From Aegilops tauschii subsp. strangulata (Eukaryota > Streptophyta > Magnoliopsida > Poales > Poaceae): a DNA stretch of 64,000 bases. Made by a program: the position numbers and the translations under genes. How positions within the stretch are numbered: position 1 is the stretch's first letter; each line of letters begins with the position of its first letter. Shown in pieces: positions 1 through 11,080 of this stretch. Where the stretch lies: contig NC_053040.3 in the NCBI RefSeq assembly GCF_002575655.3, positions 359,412,267-359,476,266 of the forward strand, given 5' to 3'. The notes beneath the pieces were generated by a model, which saw only the letters and a list, made by a program, of their open reading frames with translations, made no database searches and was not told where the DNA came from.

Positions 1-453
1 ATGACCAGTCCTATTCCCCCACCGAGGTGTATGCTCTAACTTGGCACGGTTATACTGCTCATATCATGCATATGGTGTCTTGCATTGCATAGATTAGACA
101 TCATATACACAATATTCAACACCATGTTCTTAGTTCAGATATCATATCTAATGCCCTTTGTTTAGCATATAAATCACATATGTGAATTAAATTATGCGAT
201 CCTGATTACTTAGATAACATGTAGGTGAATTATGTCATGTGATCCTGTTTAGTTATTCATCATATCTTTGAATTATGTTATGCTATGCTATCCAGTTTAG
301 ATAGACATCATATATGTGAAATTATGTCATGCTATCCGTTTTAGTTAAACAATATACATGTCAACTATTTCATGCCCTCTTTTTTCCACACTATCTATTG
401 CATCTGTCTCTCATACAATGTCTGTACATTCAACTATGTTTCTTGTTTATCAG

Positions 454-2583
454 CCATTTGAATTGGAGCGGGTGATGCCAGCATCTAGCGGACTAAAAAC
501 ACGGTCTTCAAATAAAACAGTGCTACCTCTTGGTGGAGATAGCACCCCGGTTGTACATGCACGAGAACCAGCCCTACCACACATAACCCAAACTCTCGCA
601 TATTGTACCCCTACTGCGATGGACAGAGAACCAGCTTCACCCAATCTAACCCCAACCCCAGCAGATAGTAACCCAGTTCCTGTTGACACAACACCATCTC
701 CACCACAGAGCTCCCAAACAAAAGCAATTAGTAAGGCAGCTCTAGTGCCCAAAGGGCCAGTACTACCACGGCGAACCCCAACTCCACCAGTTAGTACGCC
801 TATTCCTGTGGAGGAAGCACAACCAGCTAGTCGTAGTTTAGCATCTATCACATTTGATGTTGTTAAACCGTATGTGCGTATCTTCCCATCTTGGAAATAT
901 TATACTGAAGATGAAGGAAAATGCCAGTTGCAGGTGTTTGTCCAGGAGTTATGTGTAAGTAATGTTATTCATGGCGATTACTTTGCTTTGTCCCGTACAT
1001 CCTACCTCCATGATGGTTATAATACAGCAAATTTTCCCATTTTTCTCTATAGAGAAGGACCGATTTGGAAACTCAGGATGAGGTAACCTGTGCTAATACC
1101 TCTGCTATCTTCAAGAATGCTTGGTGGCAGTATCGGAATTACCTGAAGAAAACGTACTTCACCGGCAAAGAAACTCATCAAATTCCCTTGCGTTCTCCTG
1201 AGACACATTTACTGGACGATGACTTGGAACGCCTTGTTCTGTATTGGTCCCGAACCAAGAATGTGGTAAGGTCTATGAGCTCATTTTCTATTTTTAAGTA
1301 CTATATTCTTCCGTCTTACTGTACTCTGTTCATGTAGAACAAGTGCCTAAACCTGAAGAACAACTGTTCTAATTTAAGATTCCATTGCTATCATAGTTCA
1401 AAAAAGCGCTAGGCGTTAATTGTGCGTTTTGCCACCACCTTGCGCTTTACTGACCAAAGCGCATGCTTATGTGCAGTTATGCACAGATTAAGCGTAGTTA
1501 TGCGCAATGCGTTTCGCCAAAGCCTAGAGTCTAGGTGCACTTAAGCGCTCGCTTAGGCGTGCCTTTTTTTAACTATGATTGCTATCGTGCATACTGCTTT
1601 GCTCTTGTATCACTGTATTTACTCATACAAACTTATTTTTAAATTGAAGGATCCAATTGAAACTTCAATGGCACAGCAGGTATGTTCACGCATGTTTCTT
1701 TAACAGGCTTGCTCTTATCAATAGCTCTGTTGATTTCAATTTCAATTGTGTATACAGTTGACTTCTCATATCATGCACATTACTAGCATCACAACAGAGC
1801 CAATAGTGTTGTTGTACATGTAGACCCGTGGTACCCATCTGAAATCTTGTTGTGCTGTGTAGTTTCCCACGCTTTGTATTCTTTCACTGCTGCTTTGTCT
1901 TGAACTGATATGATTTGAACCGTGTCTCTATTTTGATTTGGCAAGACAATGCAGTGACCATAGGACATAGATATATGTTTGTTTGATGCTTTTATTATGT
2001 ACTAGTACTTGGCAATAGAAGACTTGGTAGTTTAATCCTGTCCACCTTACTAATGAACTGGTTCACCGAAATGAGTTTCATATACTAGTACATGCTAAAC
2101 TGTTATGTGTCTGCTTGTTTCTTCTTTTAGAATGCTGACAGAATATTGGGGAAGAGTGCCTTATTAAGCAATGATAAAGGAAGTAATGCAGATAAGGTTC
2201 AGGATAGTGACACATCCTTGTTGGTCTCCAACAAAGCTGATAAAACAGCTAAGGAAGACTATCTCGAAGACAGTGAGACAACCCCAAAGTCCTGTCTTGG
2301 TTTAGTGTTGGAGTTACTGGCCACTACCGCTTGCACAAGCTATTCAAACTCACTGTCTGAATCAGTTCGGTTTCTTGAGTCTCAACTACAAGCTGAAAGA
2401 CATCGATCAGCTGTGCCGCGACAAGAAGCGGAAGGACTGCGGAAGTCCCTGGAGCATTCAGATGCATACTTTCTGGTGCAACAGCAAGCGTTGGAGGATT
2501 TTAGCACCAAACAGGACAAAGCTAATAAGCTTGCTAAGCTTATTGCTAGCATGGTGGATACCACGTTTCTTGAGCTCTTCTGA
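454..2583 (+). pseudogene. TNPA-like / Transposase_24 (Ptta/En/Spm) protein, spliced and disrupted
   Basis: In CACTA elements this kind of protein binds subterminal repeats and helps the main transposase. Exons supported by frame and splice sites: about 454-954 (possibly open from an ATG at 358), 1053-1265, 1338 onward, probably 1650-1679, and 2131-2583 ending in TGA. The 954/1053 and 1265/1338 joins keep phase, and donors are GTAAGT and GTAAGG. Exon 1 encodes a Pro/Thr/Ser-rich linker. Exon 2 carries the Transposase_24 signature (FKNAWWQYRNYLKK, then a Leu-rich stretch ending LVLYWSRTKN). The last exon is a charged coiled coil (SVRFLESQLQAERHR and following). Exon 3 is interrupted by a 186-bp MITE at 1392-1577, so the domain cannot be made as one piece unless that exon is skipped. 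Alternative: an active but alternatively spliced gene. The family call rests on motif recall, not a search. Confidence 0.6.
1392..1577. mobile_element. 186-bp MITE, hAT-like (8-bp target duplication)
   Basis: The terminal inverted repeats start CATAGTT and continue with A-rich then GCGC/GGC sequence on both sides (CATAGTTCAAAAAAGCGC against CATAGTTAAAAAAAGGC). The element is flanked by an exact 8-bp direct repeat ATTGCTAT at 1384-1391 and 1578-1585 (nine bases match if the boundary is shifted by one). An 8-bp duplication fits the hAT superfamily; a 9-bp reading would fit Mutator. The interior is a GCGC-rich, partly palindromic sequence with no coding capacity. It lies inside an exon of the TNPA-like gene. 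Confidence 0.7.
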
Positions 2584-2879
2584 AATTGTTTCAGTTATGC
2601 TCTTGTTTTGCTGCCGCATTTATTTGCACTGGTGGCCAATTTTGACGTCCAGTGTATGTAATATGCTGCTTTGTTCCCTATATTTGCACTGGTGGCGAAC
2701 TTTGATGCCCAGTGGATGTAATATGTGTAATAGCGGTAATAGGCTAGCGTTAATTGCTTGCTTATTTATTTACTTATTGTCTTGTTTAGTTGTTTGCTTG
2801 TAGTCACGGTAGTTCTTTTTCTGTGTTTTTCTAGTGGCCACAATAACCTATTTTTGGAAACTAGGCCAAAATAATCATG

Positions 2880-3680
2880 GCAACACATGGACTGTTGTAA
2901 CCATGGGCCTTCTGCGGGCCGTATGATCCATGGGCCTTGTACGGGCCGTAGGATCCATTGGCCTTCTATACGGGCCGTAGGATCCATGGGCCTTCTATGG
3001 GTCGTACGATCCATGGGCCTTTTACGGGCCGTAGGATCCATGGGCCTTCTACGGGGCGTATCGTCATTTCGCCAATCATGGGCCGTACTATTCGTGGACA
3101 ATAACGGGCCGTTTATTGGCCGTATTTGATAACTCTATGAAAACAGCCCAACGGGTTTTTTTCGACATGAAAACAGCCCAACGTATTAACGGGCCACAAA
3201 CGGGCCGACTGTAACCACGGGCTGAATTTGGCCCACAAGCAGAAAATGACAGTAATGGGCCGTAAGTAACTGAATGCTGGAAATGAGCCCAAGAATAAAT
3301 GGGCCCTGAGAAGGCCGAAAGATATCATGGGCTGGAAACGGCCCAATGGAATAATGGGCCGTTAATGGGTATAAAGTGATACACTGTTCATTACGGGCCA
3401 GTTTTACCACGGACCGTTAAGGGGCCGAGGGTTACTAAGGGCCTCATATGGGCCGAAAGACGTCATGGGCCATACATGGGCCGGAAGTTAAAATGGGCTG
3501 GAATTATATTGGATGACCCAGATGACACTATTGGGCCTAATTCGGATAGGTCGTAAATGGGCCCTGGGATAGCGGGCTGTAAATGGGCTATATGTGAACA
3601 GGCCATTAACAGGCTTGCCGTGGGCCGGCCCGCCACCTTTTGACCAAGTCAAACGGGCCGGCCTTTTCACAGGAATGGGC
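2880..3680. repeat. CACTA subterminal repeat array (GGGCCGTA motifs)
   Basis: Dozens of short units built on GGGCC, most clearly ATGGGCCTTCTACGGGCCGT in near-tandem between 2895 and 3060, then more widely spaced copies in both orientations to about 3680. Spacing is irregular (about 20-30 bp). Arrays of this sort next to CACTA termini are the known binding sites of TNPA-type proteins. The 60-110-codon open frames crossing this stretch on both strands are a by-product of the repeats and are not genes. Confidence 0.7.
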
Positions 3681-3889
3681 CTCTGTTGGGCCGTGCCACG
3701 TGTCGGCGTATCATAGGCGCTTTGGGTCCAATGAGTGGATGACATCTGTCCCAACGTTGAGCCGACACGTGTTTCCTCCAGCCAATGATGATTTTACACG
3801 TGGAAAATCCCCATTGGTCGGGGCTGTTAACGGGTTATCGGATCCAAAATCGGACCCAATAGCTTAACGACGTTCCGTTATGGTGGATG

Positions 3890-4121
3890 CCACGTGTCGG
3901 TCACCCTTGACGAAAGCACTTTTGTGACGCGCGATTTATCGTCATGGAAGTGGACACTTCCGTGAGGATAATTTTGGTAATGTCATGGAACACTTCTACG
4001 ACAACACAGGTATGACTATCTTGATTCTGTCATAAATTTGTCATGGATGTACATGCATGACAGAAAACGTGACCTACTGTGACAAACACGTATCATCACG
4101 GAAGTGTATTTTTTTGTAGTG
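3890..4121 (+). repeat. CACTA terminal region and inverted-repeat terminus
   Basis: The last 230 bases hold diverged TGTCATGGAAGTG / CACTTCCGTGA motifs leading into the terminus ...GAAGTGTATTTTTTTGTAGTG. The same kind of terminus in opposite orientation opens the element at 42420 (CACTACAAAAAAAAGACAC then ATCCATGACA), so both belong to one broad CACTA group. Confidence 0.65.
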
Positions 4122-4821
4122 TGGACCGATTTAGTTCAAAATGTGAACGTTAGGATTTTCGGTGGGACCGACATGATCAACTCGGTGGGACCGATGTGCT
4201 AGGGTTAGGGTAAAACCACATCTCGGTTTGACCGATTACACAAACTCGGTGGGACCGATTTTGGTAGTAAGCTAACCAGAGAGTTGGTCAAGCAAACTCG
4301 GTGAGACCGATTACAAATCTTGGTAAGACCAAACTTATTGCAACAGGCAACAGAGAGTTTGCAAGCCCATCTCGGTGAGACCGAGATCCCATCGGTGAGA
4401 CCAAAGTGACTAGGGTTTGTGGCAGTGGCTATGTCAAGTGAACTCGGTGGCGCCGGATAGAATGTTTCGGTGGGGCCGAGTTTGACTTTTTGTTTGGGAC
4501 ATATGTGGATATGAGAAAGTGGTTGAGGGTTTTGGAGCATATCACTAAGCACTTTGAGCAAGCAAGCCATTAAGCAACACCTCATCCCCTTTTAATGGAC
4601 TCAATGTGATCTTGGATCACTAAAAGTAAAATGTAGAGTCTTGAGCTTTTGAGCTTGAGCCAATCCTTTGTCCTTAGCACCTTGAAGGGGTTCCATATTC
4701 TCTTGTCCACGCCACTCCATCTGTTGAACTTGTCTGAAATATTCTAGATAAAAACATTAGTCCAACAGGAGATATGTTGACATTAATTACCAAAACCACC
4801 CAGGGAGCACTTGTGCTTTCA
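4122..4821. mobile_element. Unclassified TGAAAG..CTTTCA repeat, right part
   Basis: Right boundary ...GAGCACTTGTGCTTTCA at 4821, after which an antisense gypsy reading frame resumes. The body carries about eleven copies of a short motif close to CGGTGGGACCGA, alone or as imperfect palindromes (TCGGTGAGACCGA). The last 60 bases share the motif CATTAATTACCAAAACCA with the end of the repeat at 16838-19577, which shows the two belong to one group. The left part is cut off by the CACTA element. No coding frame. Class is uncertain (see findings). Confidence 0.6.
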
Positions 4822-5045
4822 CCCCGGCGCACTCCAATAGCATCCTCCTCGTGTGCGTGGTAGTACGCAAAATATCTACACCATAGGTCAAAATGTGGCT
4901 GGCATCCGAGGAATGCTTCACATAAATTGGCATGACATGCTATGTGGAGGATCGAGTTGGGGGACAAGTGGCGTAGTTGAAGGCCGTAAAAATGCAGCAA
5001 GCCCCTCAAGAAGGGGTGAATTAGAAAGCGGAGGCCCCCGAGAAG
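4822..5045 (-). pseudogene. Antisense gypsy-associated ORF (Transposase_28-like), fragment
   Basis: Read leftward, the frame encodes FLRGLLHFYGLQLRHLSPNS followed by ILHIA..CEAFLG..PHFDLW, the pattern of Pfam Transposase_28 ('putative gypsy type transposon'), a plant domain of unknown function. The same pattern recurs in the antisense gene at 32413-35015. The frame runs off into the TGAAAG repeat at 4821, so the C-terminal part is lost or displaced; upstream of 5045 the frame is broken. It is a dead fragment. Family assignment is from recognised spacing and wording of the motif. Confidence 0.6.
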
Positions 5046-5976
5046 GAAGGGAACAAAGCATACCCGCTTGTTCTCCTGAGGGTTGGGGCAGCGTTCCTAA
5101 GAGAAATTGTCGCCAAGGGCCACCAACCCGGCGAGGGCGAAAGCCACTTGTGGCGGAGGCAGATTTCCTAATTTGGGGGGTCGATCCAGTTGATCTTAAG
5201 TCATAGTGCAACTTTTCCACTCCCCCTCAAGATGGCTAGTGGAATGCGAGGATGAAGCAACCGATGAATCCATGGCAGTAGATTACCTCATACGGCAGCG
5301 GTTGGATGATTCGCTCGAGATGAATGGAAGTCGAAGGAGACACAAGAGTTTAGATGAAGACGGTCGATGGGGGATGTAAATTTCTCCACCCTGCGACTGC
5401 GGCCTTTCTAATAGAATGGCTTCTCACAGGGCATGGACGTGACACTCAAGTCCTGCAGCGGTAAAACCGCAGATTCCCATGGCATCGTGCGCTAAGCACG
5501 CACGAAAAATCAAGGGGGTGGTTAACTGCATCAGTATACGTATCTCGGGGTGCGCTAGCTTTACTAATTAGACGTTCCCATGGTGGGGCCCCAAGCCATG
5601 CGAAAAAGCAATGATGACCCTTGATTTGAAGACATGCCCAGACAGTAAGGTGAGGCAGTCAAAGTTGTCAAAGCAGATCTGGGCCCATGTCCAGTCCCGA
5701 GTGCGGGAATTACTTCAACGCTAAGGCAGCTACGCGCAGGAAACACGTCCTATTGGCGCTATAATGTGGGAAGGCCTCTATGAAAGAGCACTTAATAAAA
5801 ACTTGGGAGGGACTCCTCTGATGCCCGAGGTGCGAACTCTTTGGCCAGGCTTAGTCAATTCGAAAGAAAAGCGGGGGAAGGACTTGATGAGCCAACTTTG
5901 AAGACCGACGACCGAAGATGAAGAACTCGGAAGGAACGATGAACAACTTCGACTTAAAGACCGACTCAGGGGCTAC

Positions 5977-6383
5977 TGATGGTATCCTGGACTAGGTGGT
6001 ACTTGTGAAGTCGTCTCTCGGCCAAGAGGGCTGGGCTAGTGGGCCACGTTCGTTGGGCTCAGGAGCTCCAAGATGTGATGTTTCCGAAGGCTTGGCACCT
6101 ACTCCAAGACATAGAGGTCGTCCACACCATGATTATCTTAGATGCAACTGACCTAGGTGTAAACTGAGGGGTAGGGCTCGTAGAAAACATACACACAACG
6201 ATCTCACGGTAGTTCAACATGTACTTTGTACTCCTTAAAAATCAATACAATCAAAGCAGGACGTAGGGTATTATCTCTCCGAGAGAGCCGAACCCGGGTA
6301 AAATCTTGTGTCCCTGTTGCCATCGCACCAAGGCTACCAGTTCGGGACCCCCTACCTGAGATCTGCTGGGTTTGACTCCATCA
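5977..6383 (+). repeat. Gypsy 3' LTR (407 bp)
   Basis: Starts TGATGGTATCCTGGACTAGG, ends GGGTTTGACTCCATCA, so it has TG..CA ends inside a 6-bp inverted TGATGG/CCATCA. It contains the AGAGCCGAACCCGGGTAAA and GTTCGGGACCCCCTACC motifs also found in the LTRs at 16387 and 35332, so the three are distant relatives. Preceded by a polypurine tract. Confidence 0.75.
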
Positions 6384-7660
6384 GGTGGACGTGAGGTCGA
6401 TGATGGACGTGGAGGGGCCGACACATGCTCGTCGTCCTACCGGCGTGGCCAAACGTTGTTTGTCCATGCATAGGATGCGCAGTTGGCGGCGTTCTTATCC
6501 GCGATCGCCTGCGCCGCCTCCGCGTCCGGCAGCGACGCCTCTACGTTGCGAGCAGCGGCGTGAGCGCGGGCGGCCTTGTGGAGCGCCTACTACTGGGTGA
6601 GGAAGTTGGGGCTCGCCGCGGCCATGGCCGCCACGGCTTCCTCGCTCGCGCACTCCCCGTAGATTTGGCCCTCCGCCAGCCAGTGGTGCTCGAGAGGAAC
6701 AAGTTCTGCTGCTGCTCCTCCTACGCCTGCCAAAACACGTACATAGGCGCCCGCTCCGGCTGCTCCTCCCCATGACGGCGTTTAAGTGCGCTTGTGCATG
6801 CTCCATCGTCAAGCCGGCATACACTGGCGCGGGCTGCGGCGTGGAGTCATCGTCGGAGCTAGTCCCCATCGTGGGGTCGTCATCGGAGACCTCCAGAGAG
6901 CTGGTCGGCATGCTGACCTCTATCCGCCTAGCTCGCGGCTCTGCCAGGCGGCCGCAAGGATGTCCACCTCGTGTTTTCTGCTCCGTCAAGAGGCTCTCCC
7001 ACAAAGCGTTCCCGGTCAGGTTCATGGCGAATGTCGTGCGCTGGAGGAAGATGCGGAGCAAATGGGGTGTGGTGTGGTGTGACCCGGGTGTGGCCACATT
7101 TAAATAGTGGATGCCGGTGAGGCCAAGGGTCCGGGTGCGTCAATGCGCGAGTGCCCAAGTTGGTTTGTCGGGCGGCGAGCCTGTTTAATGGCGGGCAGAC
7201 GGAGGGACGGACATTGAACGGGGTGGTAGATATCTATCATGTCCCTTCCCATCTCTTCGACACTGAATAGGCGCAGACACCAGGGACGCGGCGCGGCACC
7301 CTCGGCCAGCGAGCCGCTTCAATGCCGGCGCTAACGAGAGGTCATGTCCGCTCTTGGCCGGCGTCTGTGGAATGGCCGCTTTACAGCGGCATGAATGCGG
7401 GCAGGCAGGCGGGAAAGGGCGCGGACGAGGAAGAGAGGTTTAGGCGTGCTGGGGTTGTCGGACACTTGTGTGGCAGCGGTCCGGACGCCAGCAAAGCCAT
7501 CCCCCCTCCCCCTGGTTTGCTTCCGGTCTACGGGAAAAATGACTTCTAGACCGCCAAACGAATCGAGAAGCCGCGTTGGATGGCAAAACACGACCGAACC
7601 ACGCGATCCGGATTGTTTCATGCGGTTTGAGAGTGTGAGTTCAAGATGCCCTAAGAGAGG
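6384..7660. mobile_element. GC-rich DNA-transposon-like segment with captured-gene relic
   Basis: Composition switches from retrotransposon-like to strongly GC-rich at 6384. The segment holds a minus-strand gene relic and, upstream of it, GC-rich sequence ending near 7660 in GTTTGAGAGTGTGAGTTCAA then GATGCCCTAA. I associate that ending with the terminus of a common non-autonomous Triticeae DNA transposon, but I cannot see a matching left terminus or target duplication. The many overlapping frames here on both strands reflect low stop-codon density in GC-rich DNA. Confidence 0.35.
6437..7026 (-). pseudogene. Relic of an Ala/Glu-rich protein gene of unknown function
   Basis: From a Met codon at 7026 the minus strand reads MNLTGNALWESLLTEQKTRG and then an acidic Ser/Asp stretch (SSLEVSDDDPTMGTSSDDD) and GLTMEHAQAHLNAV. 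The sense of the frame is then lost. One base over, it continues LEHHWLAEGQIYGECASEEA..PNFLTQ, followed by a TAG and another Ala-rich, probably helical stretch (ALHKAARAHAAARNVEASLP) to a stop at 6437. So at least one frameshift and one nonsense codon have occurred. I do not recognise a domain. Its style resembles the intact small gene at 46656-47069, which suggests captured genes carried by DNA transposons, but homology between the two is not shown. Confidence 0.4.
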
Positions 7661-8987
7661 ATCAGAAATCTCAAGTGTGTACCCTGTGTGTGCTGGTGAA
7701 ACGGAGGATACTGGTATACCGTCAAAAAATGACGAAGTTGGCAAACAGACTGATTCTGCTATACTACCGTCGAACCAAACTCGTACTACCACACCGGCGA
7801 CCAATCCCGATGTGACAGAACTAACCGAAGTCGGCGAGACGTTAACACCGGGATGATGTTTCCTCGCGCACCGCCGGGCCAGAACTGTGCTTTGCACCTA
7901 AAAAGGAGGCCGGGAGTAGCCGCGAGGAGAGGGAAGTGAACAGTCCGCCTCCAGCCAGCCCATGCCAATGCCAAGGCCGCGCGCCAACGGCACAGAGATG
8001 CGGCGGGACACCTCCTCGTGTCGGCGGTGGGCCGGGAGGAGCGGGATGCATCAAGAAGCATCATGGCCACGGGACTACGTGTTAGCCTGCCGTGCACTGT
8101 GCTACGGGCCCGCGGGGGATGGCCGGCGTGCTCCCTGGGTGGGCGGCAGGTGGCCGACAGTCGCCGGCCGGGGCAGGGGAAGGCCGGTCGACCGAGCGCG
8201 CGGGGATCGAGGGGCATAGGACGTAGCAGCCGTGTAGGGCAATGGACTGGACAAATGGGCAATGGATTGTGGAGGTGACGAGCCGGTCAGTGATGGGGGT
8301 ACGGTACGGGCGGAAGCACGTGAGGTGTCTCCGGCACCACGATCCAGGCGACGGATGGGTGAAATCGGCGAGCTTGGTGGCCTTGGACGAACGAGGACCA
8401 CGGGATGGTCAAAAGCGCAGCAGCCGGACATTCTCGGCCGTACGTGATTGGACACAAAGGAGTCATCTATGGGCACTAGATTATCACTAAACATGGAAAG
8501 CTGCAATTCCGCGAGATCGAGATAGACACTGCATTAACCCATAGATTCCCTAAGCTTTGTCTCACATCAAGTTTTCTTGAGTTTAACACCAATAGCCATA
8601 CGCAAATTGTTAAATCTATAATTTAGACAAATCAATTTTGTGTGAGGAAGAGCGGTTGGTGGAGGAAGAAGAAAGAAGGACTACCGTTTGATGTCAATCT
8701 AATGGCCTAGAAAATTGACTTATAAAAAAAATAAGACGACTCACGGTAAGCGTTCCTTATGTTCAACTAAATTTATAGACAGAAGAGTTATTGCACCTAT
8801 GATACATACTTACACGATGAATCCAGATTCATACATAAAGCTAAAAAATGACACAAATCGGCTCTACAATTTATGTTTTAGGTACATTTGAGTACACTTT
8901 CATCGCTTGCCGTCAACTCTATTATTTTTTAGGTTAACTCTCTCTAGTTCTGCCTACGCGCGTCATTAACTCTGTGCCATATCAATT
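7661..8987. other. No recognised feature
   Basis: 7661-8480 is GC-rich with several overlapping frames of 60-160 codons on both strands and no recognisable domain, start context or splice structure. 8481-8987 is AT-rich with no clear repeat ends. I see nothing I can support as a gene. Confidence 0.5.
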
Positions 8988-9000
8988 AAAAAATTACGTG

Positions 9001-9509
9001 GCCGTGGAGGTGCGGAGGATCTTGGCCCCGCAGGCGGGAGAGACCTAGTTCCCGTTTTTTTAGGTTCATCGTATTGGTTGGCGCTATGCGACGGTGGCGA
9101 TGTCCCTCAGAAGAAATAATGTCTTACACGTCTGATCCACGTCCCAATGGTGTAAACATCATCGTCAGAGGATGTGGGGAGGTGTGCCTCCGTCGGATCT
9201 CTCGGGATCCGATCGTTGCTGGTGTTCGGTGGATATATTTGGATTCTGTTTGTGTTCGTCTTCGTTCGTATGGTTATAAATTTGATCTTTCCGATCTACA
9301 ACACTATTTATCGGCGATGGTTGCTGCTCTGGTTCGCTGGTCCTTTGAAACCTTAGCATGACGACTTCCCGATTGTCTATTAGAACAAGGTTCGTCCGGC
9401 TCCTCTGTGAGAGGGGGAGGGGGGTGCGATGACGGAACCTGATTGTAATTTTTATTACCTCTAGTGTTCTCTGCCATGATTAATGAATAGATTGCAAATT
9501 TCTGTCGCA
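9001..9509 (+). mobile_element. LINE-like retroposon, 5'-truncated, 13-bp target duplication
   Basis: A 509-bp insert ends in a 3' tail ...AATGAATAGATTGCAAATTT then CTGTCGC and a run of A. It is flanked by an exact direct repeat AAAAAATTACGTG at 8988-9000 and 9510-9522. A variable-length duplication with a poly(A) end is the signature of target-primed reverse transcription. The 3' part resembles the 3' end of Triticeae L1-type LINEs, while the short length means that any ORF2 is gone. The open frames inside (60-95 codons) show no RT motif. It could also be a retroposed cellular transcript. Confidence 0.65.
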
Positions 9510-9640
9510 AAAAAATTACGTGATGAATTTTACCAACACCTATCATATAATTATTGAAGATGCCCTAATCTTCACCCCGCAATTTTTGGTGGGGATAGTC
9601 CAACGCCGTGATGCCAGTTCGCCCGGCCAAAAAGTTCAAC

Positions 9641-9869
9641 CTCCTCCATTCCACAATGTAGTGCACCCACGCTTTCCGACATCTACATTGACCATAAATT
9701 TAACCAATGAGACCGACTGCGGCGGCAGCAGAAATTATACCACCCATTCGTATTTTCGATGCGAATTCAGTGGTATAAATTTTGCTCCCGCCGCAGTCGG
9801 TCTTGTTCACTAAATTTATGGTTAAATTTAGATCTCCGGAAGCGTGGGTTCATCGTGGAATGAAGAGAG
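9641..9869. mobile_element. Hairpin MITE (Stowaway/Mariner-like)
   Basis: The two halves are near-perfect inverted copies over about 100 bp: the left arm reads CTCCTCCATTCCACAATG.. CCATAAATTTAACCA.. GACCGACTGCGGCGG, and the right arm is its reverse complement ending CATCGTGGAATGAAGAGAG. The whole stretch would fold into one long hairpin. The ends match the CTCCCTCC..TTCCACAATG type also seen at 61347-61603. A clean TA duplication is not visible (TA follows on the right only). Confidence 0.65.
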
Positions 9870-9879
9870 TACTAGTTAC

Positions 9880-10845
9880 GCCTTTGTAGCTTCTTTGCTT
9901 TTTTTTCGGTCTTCCCTCTGGTGGTCCTGCCAACAACTGGCACTAGAAGACCATGTAAGAGTGAGCCAAAGCAAAGCCCCTAATCTCAAGATTATCCGTG
10001 TGACCACATGTAAAATGTAAGAAGTTCTACACGTCGGGCATTTGGGCTGACGCGCTCGACTGTATCCCACAACACCAAATCTTGCCTGGGCCCCGACCTG
10101 TCACTCTACAGTTCGCTACTTGCATGCATTATTGCCACTATCGCTTCTCGTCTCCGTCGAGGAAGATCCAGCCCCGGCGATCCCGATCGAACAACCGGCG
10201 GCTATAATTGGTGGTGGATCGTAGGCTAGCTAGCTGCACGTATACGTCGCGGAGATCCATCAGGCGTAGCTGTCGAACCTTGCTGATCCCTACCGGTAAG
10301 CTCTAGAATCCAAGCGCTACAGTCCGCGGACCCGAATCGCCACCGGCGGCCTCCATAGCATGTCGCGCTCGTCGCGGCTGATCTAGGACGCAATGGAGCG
10401 CCGACATGTTTGAACCTTGGCGCACACACCGACGTCCGTTAACACCGTGATCACCACGGCACTGGGACATACATGCATGCACTGTGACCATGCGACGAGG
10501 TAGGAGAGCATATCCTCGCCCCACCGCGCGCGTCTCCCGTGTGCGTGTAAACTGTGCCTGGATTGTGCGGTGAGCTGGTGATCGACAACGACGCGCTGGG
10601 CTTGTTGCCATTAAATTCTCGACGGGAGGACGAATGACGGCGTGTTTTTGTCAGCTTGCTGTACGCGTTGCATCGGCCGCGTCAGCGTCGAGCATATGGC
10701 GCGGATCGGAAATCTCGCGAGATCAAGTGGTACTATGTTGCTTTCTGGTTTGACGGCCGTAGGAAAATATTGCTCCAACGTGTCCCCGTCAAAGACATTC
10801 CAAGAAATCTGAAATTTCGCCACAAAAAGGAAACGGAAATGCTAG
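9880..10845. other. No recognised feature
   Basis: A mixed-composition stretch with short open frames on both strands (the longest 102 codons, 10303-10611 minus). None has a recognisable domain or partner exon. No repeat termini were found. Confidence 0.5.
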
Positions 10846-11080
10846 CCGGCGAACATTCGCTGGGAGGAGCTGGCAAATAGAATATTTTTTATGATAATTT
10901 ATATTGTGGCGAGGATGACAACTTTTCTTTGCAAGCATGGCAAATTATGGCAAAAAGGAAAATGAAATGAAGTGGATTTGTTATGTTCTGTTCTTCAACT
11001 AAACTTGCCATCCTCGGCAAATGTAAATTTCCATGCAAATAGTTCGCAATTGCCATGCTTCCCAGCTGACGTTCGCTGGA
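10846..11080. repeat. Weak foldback element (TGGCAA-type)
   Basis: Left end GCTGGGAGGAGCTGGCAA faces an inverted, imperfect copy on the right (TTGCCATGCTTCCCAGC). Outside these lie imperfect direct repeats ACATTCGCTGG and ACGTTCGCTGG. The interior is AT-rich with repeated TGGCAA/TTGCCA words. This looks like an old MITE, but boundaries are approximate. Confidence 0.3.

Larger units (their letters stand above)
1..4121 (+). mobile_element. CACTA (En/Spm) DNA transposon, right part; left end lies outside the window
   Basis: The right boundary is read directly: the strand ends ...TTTTTTTGTAGTG at 4121, the reverse complement of a CACTACAAAAAAA terminus, the hallmark of CACTA elements. The last 3 bases before the flanking repeat continues are followed by TGG, a possible 3-bp target duplication whose other copy is outside the window. 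Inside lie a spliced gene resembling the CACTA TNPA/Transposase_24 protein and, next to the terminus, about 1 kb of short GGGCC-rich repeats, as expected for the subterminal regions these transposases bind. The element is inserted in the TGAAAG..CTTTCA repeat that resumes at 4122. The left end and any main transposase (TNPD) gene are not in the window. Confidence 0.75.
4822..6383 (+). mobile_element. Gypsy LTR retrotransposon remnant: 3' internal region plus 3' LTR
   Basis: The fragment ends with a purine-rich tract (GACTCAGGGGCTAC, 5963-5976) directly followed by an LTR that starts TGATGG and ends CCATCA at 6383. Upstream is an antisense coding relic of the type found between integrase and 3' LTR of Fatima-like elements, which fixes the orientation. 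The left part is interrupted at 4821 by the TGAAAG repeat and the rest is outside the window. No 5' LTR is visible. Between 5050 and 5960 I see only degenerate internal sequence with no readable domain. Confidence 0.65.

Noticed and set aside
2880..3060. CRISPR-like look of regularly spaced ATGGGCCTT..GGGCCGTA units
   Set aside because: Spacing is irregular, the 'spacers' are near-identical, and the context is a plant CACTA terminus.
6384..8490. Many 70-200-codon frames on both strands
   Set aside because: GC-rich DNA with few stop codons; apart from the relic at 6437-7026 no frame has motifs, splice partners or consistent codon bias.
10303..10611. 102-codon minus-strand frame
   Set aside because: No homology recognised, low-complexity Arg/Ala/Gly composition, no neighbouring exon.
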